From: Prosapia bicincta
Taxonomy: Eukaryota > Arthropoda > Insecta > Hemiptera > Cercopidae
Direction: 5' to 3'
Assembly: GCA_036971475.1 (NCBI GenBank)
Contig: JBAIZL010000001.1
Span: 106,989,850 to 107,053,849 of the forward strand
Length of the DNA: 64,000 nt
In this document: positions 57,421-64,000 of the stretch, one piece after another
How positions within the stretch are numbered: the stretch's first letter is position 1
How the letters are laid out: every line of letters starts with the position of its first letter
Program-made: the position numbers and the translations under genes
Notes under the pieces: generated by a model
Told to the model about the DNA's origin: nothing
The model's input: the letters and a program-made list of their open reading frames with translations, nothing else
The model's database searches: none

Positions 57421-60400
57421 ATTGGCGCAACAACGTGGGGCTCGATAAAATTTATTTAGAGAGATTTTGAAATAAAATTAATTTAGAACTTTTTATATGA
57501 GAAACATTTGAACTGGAAATAGATTTAGACAAAATTTTGTAAAATTAAACACTGAGTTGAATCGAATCAAGGCTAGGTTTATAGTATATATAAAAATGGT
57601 TTATGTGTATAATAAGTTTACTTACAGCTAAAAAAAGAAAAAATATAGGCGAGCTGGTAGTTGTAGGGGACTAGGAAAAAGGGACAATTTTGGAAATGAA
57701 AGACATAAAAATGGAAGGCACAGATATGCCAATAGGAAACATTGAAGTAGAGGAAGATAGGGGACTACCTATGCAAACCCAAAAGAAAAAGGGAAATAAT
57801 GAGAATGAAGATTTGAGGGAGATGATGAGATCTCTCATGGAAATGAGTCTAAAAGGGAGAGAAGAGATGAACAGAGGATTTGCCTCAAGTAGGTTGGAAA
57901 TGAGTAGGTTGGATAAGAAATTCGAAAGCCTAAAGGAAGAAAATAGGAGAATAATAGAGGATATGAGGGAGCAGTGGAGAAAAAAGAATAATGCTGTAGT
58001 AGAGGATGAGAGAAGAGACTTAGAGGAGAAAGATGGAGAATTAGAGGAGATTAAGGAAAATTTTGAGGAAACAAATGAAATAATAGCTGATGTGGTAGAA
58101 ATTAATAAAAAAGAGATAGAGAAGGTAGAAAATATAATAAAGAAAAACACAGAAGAGTTAGGAGAGTTAAAATTAAAGGTGATAGGAGAAAGAGAAATAA
58201 CAGATGAGAGTTTTAGGAAAGTAGAAGATGTAAGGGAGAAAATATTAGGAGAGCAGGGAAGGTTAAGAAATGAAGTAGGAAAGATGGAGGTACTGCCAAT
58301 AAAAAATTTAACAATTCGAACCGCAACTAGTAAGAAAATTGAAAAGATTAATAAAATGAAAATGGTAATAGGAGAAGGAGGAGGAGTTAAATATCCGTCT
58401 CAATGCTTAGTGGTACAAAGCTTATTGAGAGAAATGATCATAGGTACGGATATGTTAATGAATCTGGAGGCACAATTCGAGTTTGGAAAATGGGAAATGG
58501 AATTTAAATATGAGAGTAACACAGAAAATAGAACTTATGAAGCAGATGGGAGATACAATGGAGATGTAAACGGTGTTAAGGCCAGGACAGGCGTGGGGAC
58601 AAGAAAAGAGTATGGTGCCCACAGTCAATTGGAAAACTAAGACCATAGGAAACCCAGGAATAGAAATTAAATAGAGGAAACAAGTTTACAGGCATTAATA
58701 AACACAGGCAGTAAAATGACATGTATCAAGGAGAAGTCGAGAGAAAGGAAAATAACAAAGGATAATAAGATGGAAACAACAGGAATGACTCAGGATATAA
58801 AAGTATTAGGAGAAGGAAGCGAATGTAGGAGGGATAGATAACAAATAAACCGGAAATGACAATGGACCAGAAATGACTTAATAATTAAACAAACACTTGA
58901 AAAAAAATAAAGAAAGAAAAAATATATAAATTTAAATAAAATAGGAAGGGAGATATTAAATATAGGTGAAGGAAGCAATATGAATAAACTCTAGGTGATT
59001 ATGTGTATAAGAAAACGTTAGCAGGAGATAAGTTGTAAGGGATGGTAACTATATCTATGATAATTTATTAGAAACTTCGTCAAATAATGAATAAAGATAA
59101 AATTATGTATATTTAAACTTCGTCGTATTGTAAGGGAGAATCTGCATTGATAAATAATGGAACTTCGTCGTATATATTATATATTATAAAAGAAATATGA
59201 ATCTATGATAATAAATATTAAAGCATCGTTGTAATAAAAATATGGTAATTGTGTATTTAAACTTCGTCGTATTGTAAGGGAGAATCTGCGTTGATATATA
59301 TAAGTATTAAAACAAAATTTATATTCGTTGATATAGGGATAGTGTAATCGAAGGAACTATAGATATGATCAAATAGAGTGTATGAAATTGCAACCTTTAA
59401 AAATATTAGATGTTAAACTTCATATAAAAAAAAAAAAAACTGAGATGATATAAGAAAAGAATTGAACTGGATGTGAGATTGGAAGAAGAGATAAAATACT
59501 AACTTCGAACTGAGAGTTAGATGAAGCTAAAAGCAAAATAAATATGAGATAAATGATAAACAGAGTAGTGACAAGGGGAAATAAGTTAAAATATATTAAA
59601 TAACCTAATTAAACAGAGATAGCAGGGATAAAAACGGAAGGAGTACAAGTAGGGTGCAATGTAAAGATAAAGATAGGTATATTCTGGATGAGCATAACAA
59701 TATAAAAAGGGGAAATATAATTTGGAAAAAGGGGAATTTGAAAATAAAATGAAATATATAAATAACGTCGATAATATGTGAAATAAAATAAATGTATACG
59801 TGAATAAGGGTGTTAATGATGTTGATGTCGTCGAAAATATGTTAAAATAAAATAAATGTCTACGTTAATAAGTGGAGGTAAGGTGAATTACCGTCATATA
59901 TATATGTAACAAAGTATATAGTATAATAAAGAGTTTAAAAAAAAAAAAAATAATAATAATAATAAAATAATAGTAATATGAAATTGGGGTTAAATTTAAT
60001 ATAGTTGTGTTCAGATAGAGTTGATAGATTTATAACTGAAGTGAGGTTGAGGCAAGGTTAAGACAAATTAATTTTAATTGAAAAAAAAAAATTTATGATG
60101 AATAGTTGGGAGGATGCGAAAAAAGAGATAGTAAATAGAATAATAAATAACAACATATAAAATTAATGAAATAGTATTATGCGAGTTTTAAACTAGTATA
60201 AACCATGTAAGACAAGTAGCTTGAAGTTTTCAGCTCAGTATTTGATTGGTAAAGAGTTAAGATAAAATTGTATTATAGAATTAAGTATAAATGGACGAAA
60301 GTGCACAGATGAAGGTATAAATGACTTTTAAGTGGACAATTATAAAAGTGGTAAAGACAATGGACAATAAGTTAGCCAAAGTGTTGAGGTATAACGTACT

Positions 60401-60579
60401 CAATAAAAATGTGTTCAGGTAGTTATTAAATAAAATGTACAAGTAGGAAATAAATGTAAATTTAAATTTAATTTAAAAAAAAAAATATGTATATTTAAGC
60501 AAGCTTGTAAAATGTAAAAAAAATGTGTAATGTAGATATTAGGATTATTTTTTTTTGTTTAAATTAAATTAGGGGACAT
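57421..60579 (+). mobile_element. Internal region of an LTR retrotransposon (Ty3/gypsy-like, no pol)
   Basis: A primer-binding site, TGGCGCAACAACGTGGGGCT, begins at 57423, two bases after the LTR, and a purine tract AGGGGACA (60571-60578) precedes the next LTR. The 3.16-kb interior has one substantial frame (57690-58640) and no recognisable reverse transcriptase, RNase H or integrase. From about 59065 to 59300 a motif AACTTCGTCGTATTGTAAGG recurs. This is a non-autonomous derivative. Unrelated short runs of A (59428, 59938, 60080) break up the rest. Confidence 0.8.
57690..58640 (+). CDS. LTR-element protein: coiled-coil gag-like plus protease fragment
   Basis: 316 codons. The start at 57690 is preceded by an in-frame ATG-poor leader, and the exact start is uncertain. 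Residues ~35-185 are very rich in E, K, R and M with heptad-like spacing (for example REEMNRGFASSRLEMSRLDK), consistent with a coiled-coil gag. Residues ~200-270 (EVLPIKNLTIRTATSKKIEK ... CLVVQSLLREMIIGTDMLMN) resemble the C-terminal half of a gypsy-type aspartyl protease ('iiG.D.L'). The DTG half is not before it but after the stop, at 58680-58735 (ALINTGSKMTCI, with N for the catalytic D). The domain order is thus permuted and the protease cannot be active. Confidence 0.6.
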   Translation: MEMKDIKMEGTDMPIGNIEVEEDRGLPMQTQKKKGNNENEDLREMMRSLMEMSLKGREEMNRGFASSRLEMSRLDKKFESLKEENRRIIEDMREQWRKKNNAVVEDERRDLEEKDGELEEIKENFEETNEIIADVVEINKKEIEKVENIIKKNTEELGELKLKVIGEREITDESFRKVEDVREKILGEQGRLRNEVGKMEVLPIKNLTIRTATSKKIEKINKMKMVIGEGGGVKYPSQCLVVQSLLREMIIGTDMLMNLEAQFEFGKWEMEFKYESNTENRTYEADGRYNGDVNGVKARTGVGTRKEYGAHSQLEN

Positions 60580-62031
60580 TGTAACATTTATAGAATGGGC
60601 TATATAATATTATTTAAGAATTGGAAAATAAATTAGAAATAACTCATACAAAATTTAAACAAAAATTCATTAAAAGATTGGTTAGGTTAAAATTGAAACT
60701 AAATTCTGGTAAAAGCCTAGGAATTGTAAACAAGGTTTTTGAACTGGAAATGTATTAGGAAATTTGTTATATCAAATAACCTAACACATAAATTAAAATA
60801 AGATAATCTAATAATAGTTATGTGTAAACAAATTTGTAAACTGTAGGAACATAGGGCTAAGTAATTACTTGAAGGAGAAAGTGAACACGTTTGTAAACAA
60901 AAGAAAATTGTAAGGTTATGTTTATGAAAGACCAAGCAAAACACACACAATTCAGAACTATTTCAAAAGTAAAACACAAAGACACTTCACACACTAATAA
61001 TATTAATAAAATAAACACTGGAAGGTTTGTTGACGATAGGAAATTGAAACAGTAAGTTTCAATCAGGTTTCAACCAAAGTTTAACGAAATAAAAATTGGT
61101 GAAAACAAACTTGTTGGTATGTCAGCTGTGAAACAGATGTAGGTCAGTGTGACAATCGATTGTAGTGAAGAAAAAGAAAACAAACTAGATTACAGGCAAC
61201 ATGTGTTTTTTTAAGAAGAAAGGCGGCCATATTTTAAAACAATTTGAGAAAAAAAGGACGCGTAGTTGTAGTTGAGTTGGATGGCGTGGGTGACGCTTTA
61301 AGATGGGACCTGCCAGGACCAGTCAAAATTCTATTTATTTGGAAAGAGTTCGTCTAAATTATACAGTTTTGTGAGTAAACTTGGCCAGATTAAACAGGAA
61401 TAAGAAAATTGAAAGAGTTAATACAGTGAAAATATAATTTGAAAGAACTAAAACGGATTTAAGTGTGTGAATTGTTTAATTGGAGAGAACGGGAATTTAC
61501 GTAAGCGACCAGCAAAATTTTGATATTTATTAAGTTGAGTAATAGCGCTATAAAAATAACTTTAGTGGACTTTTAAGATAGTAGAGAAGTTAAATTTGTA
61601 TTTTAGAATATCTTGTAGTTAATTAATAGTAAGAAATAATCCAGTTCAAAGAGTTTAGCCTTTTTGCATTTTCAAAATTTAATATTGTTTGTTCAAAATT
61701 TATTTAATTAACCTAAGAATTTCTAAGAATATAGCCCATACTATAACCCCGAGATATCAAGAGATCTTAAACTAGCCAAGGGTATAAAAACCTTGTAACT
61801 CAAATTTAAAGAATCGAATTTTAGTATATTGTGTTAAAACTTGTTAAGTTCTAAAATTTTGTTTTGTGTATTGTTTAATGTTGAGATGAAATTGTTCTAA
61901 TAAAGTTTATGAATTGTTCCTGAATGAGTATAAGTGTTTTTGTTTTAAATAAAAAATTAAAAATAATTCAATAAAATAATCAATAATAAATATAAACCCC
62001 GTTGTATAGCGTCTTTAAAAATTATGTTATA
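60580..62031 (+). repeat. Complete LTR, 1,452 bp
   Basis: Starts TGTAACAT after the purine tract and ends ATGTTATA two bases before the TGGCGC primer-binding site; the terminal eight bases are an inverted repeat with one mismatch. TATAAAA and AATAAA are in the same relative places as in the first copy. The embedded minus-strand open frame (60717-60950) is a chance frame. Confidence 0.85.
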
Positions 62032-64000
62032 ATTGGCGCAACAACGTGGGGCTCGATAAAATTTATTTAGAGAGATTTTGAAATAAAATTAATTTAGAAC
62101 TTTTTATATGAGAAACATTTGAACTGGAAATAGATTTAGACAAAATTTTGTAAAATTAAACACTGAGTTGAATCGAATCAAGGCTAGGTTTATAGTATAT
62201 ATAAAAATGGTTTATGTGTATAATAAGTTTACTTACAGCTAAAAAAAGAAAAAATATAGGCGAGCTGGTAGTTGTAGGGGACTAGGAAAAAGGGACAATT
62301 TTGGAAATGAAAGACATAAAAATGGAAGGCACAGATATGCCAATAGGAAACATTGAAGTAGAGGAAGATAGGGGACTACCTATGCAAACCCAAAAGAAAA
62401 AGGGAAATAATGAGAATGAAGATTTGAGGGAGATGATGAGATCTCTCATGGAAATGAGTCTAAAAGGGAGAGAAGAGATGAACAGAGGATTTGCCTCAAG
62501 TAGGTTGGAAATGAGTAGGTTGGATAAGAAATTCGAAAGCCTAAAGGAAGAAAATAGGAGAATAATAGAGGATATGAGGGAGCAGTGGAGAAAAAAGAAT
62601 AATGCTGTAGTAGAGGATGAGAGAAGAGACTTAGAGGAGAAAGATGGAGAATTAGAGGAGATTAAGGAAAATTTTGAGGAAACAAATGAAATAATAGCTG
62701 ATGTGGTAGAAATTAATAAAAAAGAGATAGAGAAGGTAGAAAATATAATAAAGAAAAACACAGAAGAGTTAGGAGAGTTAAAATTAAAGGTGATAGGAGA
62801 AAGAGAAATAACAGATGAGAGTTTTAGGAAAGTAGAAGATGTAAGGGAGAAAATATTAGGAGAGCAGGGAAGGTTAAGAAATGAAGTAGGAAAGATGGAG
62901 GTACTGCCAATAAAAAATTTAACAATTCGAACCGCAACTAGTAAGAAAATTGAAAAGATTAATAAAATGAAAATGGTAATAGGAGAAGGAGGAGGAGTTA
63001 AATATCCGTCTCAATGCTTAGTGGTACAAAGCTTATTGAGAGAAATGATCATAGGTACGGATATGTTAATGAATCTGGAGGCACAATTCGAGTTTGGAAA
63101 ATGGGAAATGGAATTTAAATATGAGAGTAACACAGAAAATAGAACTTATGAAGCAGATGGGAGATACAATGGAGATGTAAACGGTGTTAAGGCCAGGACA
63201 GGCGTGGGGACAAGAAAAGAGTATGGTGCCCACAGTCAATTGGAAAACTAAGACCATAGGAAACCCAGGAATAGAAATTAAATAGAGGAAACAAGTTTAC
63301 AGGCATTAATAAACACAGGCAGTAAAATGACATGTATCAAGGAGAAGTCGAGAGAAAGGAAAATAACAAAGGATAATAAGATGGAAACAACAGGAATGAC
63401 TCAGGATATAAAAGTATTAGGAGAAGGAAGCGAATGTAGGAGGGATAGATAACAAATAAACCGGAAATGACAATGGACCAGAAATGACTTAATAATTAAA
63501 CAAACACTTGAAAAAAAATAAAGAAAGAAAAAATATATAAATTTAAATAAAATAGGAAGGGAGATATTAAATATAGGTGAAGGAAGCAATATGAATAAAC
63601 TCTAGGTGATTATGTGTATAAGAAAACGTTAGCAGGAGATAAGTTGTAAGGGATGGTAACTATATCTATGATAATTTATTAGAAACTTCGTCAAATAATG
63701 AATAAAGATAAAATTATGTATATTTAAACTTCGTCGTATTGTAAGGGAGAATCTGCATTGATAAATAATGGAACTTCGTCGTATATATTATATATTATAA
63801 AAGAAATATGAATCTATGATAATAAATATTAAAGCATCGTTGTAATAAAAATATGGTAATTGTGTATTTAAACTTCGTCGTATTGTAAGGGAGAATCTGC
63901 GTTGATATATATAAGTATTAAAACAAAATTTATATTCGTTGATATAGGGATAGTGTAATCGAAGGAACTATAGATATGATCAAATAGAGTGTATGAAATT
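62032..64000 (+). mobile_element. Second internal region of the LTR element, continues past the window
   Basis: Corresponds to 57421-59389 shifted by 4,611 bases, with no difference noted by eye. The primer-binding site is at 62034. The window ends inside this copy, so its 3' LTR, if any, is not seen. Confidence 0.85.
62301..63251 (+). CDS. LTR-element protein, second copy
   Basis: The translation is identical over all 316 residues to the frame at 57690-58640, including the permuted protease fragment and the stop before ALINTGSK. See that entry for domains. Identity over the whole frame implies a very recent duplication or an assembly duplication. Confidence 0.6.
   Translation: MEMKDIKMEGTDMPIGNIEVEEDRGLPMQTQKKKGNNENEDLREMMRSLMEMSLKGREEMNRGFASSRLEMSRLDKKFESLKEENRRIIEDMREQWRKKNNAVVEDERRDLEEKDGELEEIKENFEETNEIIADVVEINKKEIEKVENIIKKNTEELGELKLKVIGEREITDESFRKVEDVREKILGEQGRLRNEVGKMEVLPIKNLTIRTATSKKIEKINKMKMVIGEGGGVKYPSQCLVVQSLLREMIIGTDMLMNLEAQFEFGKWEMEFKYESNTENRTYEADGRYNGDVNGVKARTGVGTRKEYGAHSQLEN

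Noticed and set aside
57671..58150. 159-codon Ser/Phe/Ile-rich minus-strand frame (also at 62282-62761)
   Set aside because: It is the mirror of the purine-rich coiled-coil coding sequence on the plus strand; the apparent hydrophobic protein is a shadow.

Overview
The window is AT-rich eukaryotic DNA. Introns with GT/AG borders, R1/I-type LINEs, Penelope-like elements, piggyBac, Tc1, Tigger, hAT and Harbinger transposons together point to an arthropod, most likely an insect; the species cannot be read from the sequence. I see no bacterial-style genes, operons, CRISPR arrays, tRNA or rRNA genes.

One host gene is well supported: the 3' part of an ABCC5/MRP5-like ABC transporter on the minus strand. 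Nine coding exons (50101 down to 15567) splice in frame into about 453 residues. They cover the end of the second transmembrane domain and the complete second nucleotide-binding domain, ending in a stop codon at 15567-15569. The upstream exons must lie beyond base 64000, so nearly everything from 15.6 kb to the right end is probably intronic.

Layout. 1-15 kb, downstream of the gene: a TTAA-flanked hairpin MITE (2085-2421), a Harbinger remnant (2629-3478), a jockey RT scrap (about 5.2 kb), a degenerate Tc1 element (6286-7822) holding a 180-bp repeat, a LINE scrap (7.8 kb), a Penelope remnant (9.9-10.7 kb), a DDE transposon scrap (about 13 kb) and a deleted piggyBac (14072-15121). 15.5-38 kb: eight gene exons whose introns hold a foldback element (16.7-17.2 kb), two piggyBac-type elements (22724-23771; 25039-27576, the latter inside a 103-bp tandem repeat), hairpin repeats (28.6-29.1 kb), repeat copies at 32.3 and 33.6 kb, another foldback (32.9-33.3 kb) and a hAT MITE (35734-36450). 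38-50 kb: one 11.8-kb intron with a Penelope fragment and a nested stack: a foldback repeat interrupted by a Tigger (41203-48724), itself interrupted by an R1-type LINE (43621-48169). 51.6-55.4 kb: an I-type LINE with an open 1,286-codon frame. 56.05-64 kb: a 4,611-bp LTR-element unit repeated head to tail and running off the window.

The most interesting signal is on the minus strand at 6884-6928: a sequence that folds as a type I hammerhead self-cleaving ribozyme, with CTGATGA and GAAA core strands and three matching stems. It lies in a 180-bp repeat with a 13-bp target duplication, and decayed copies occur at 32.3 and 33.6 kb. Related stem-loop-plus-GAAA motifs occur in the foldback repeats, one of which follows a Penelope 3' end, which suggests that several of these small repeats derive from ribozyme-bearing Penelope-type terminal repeats.
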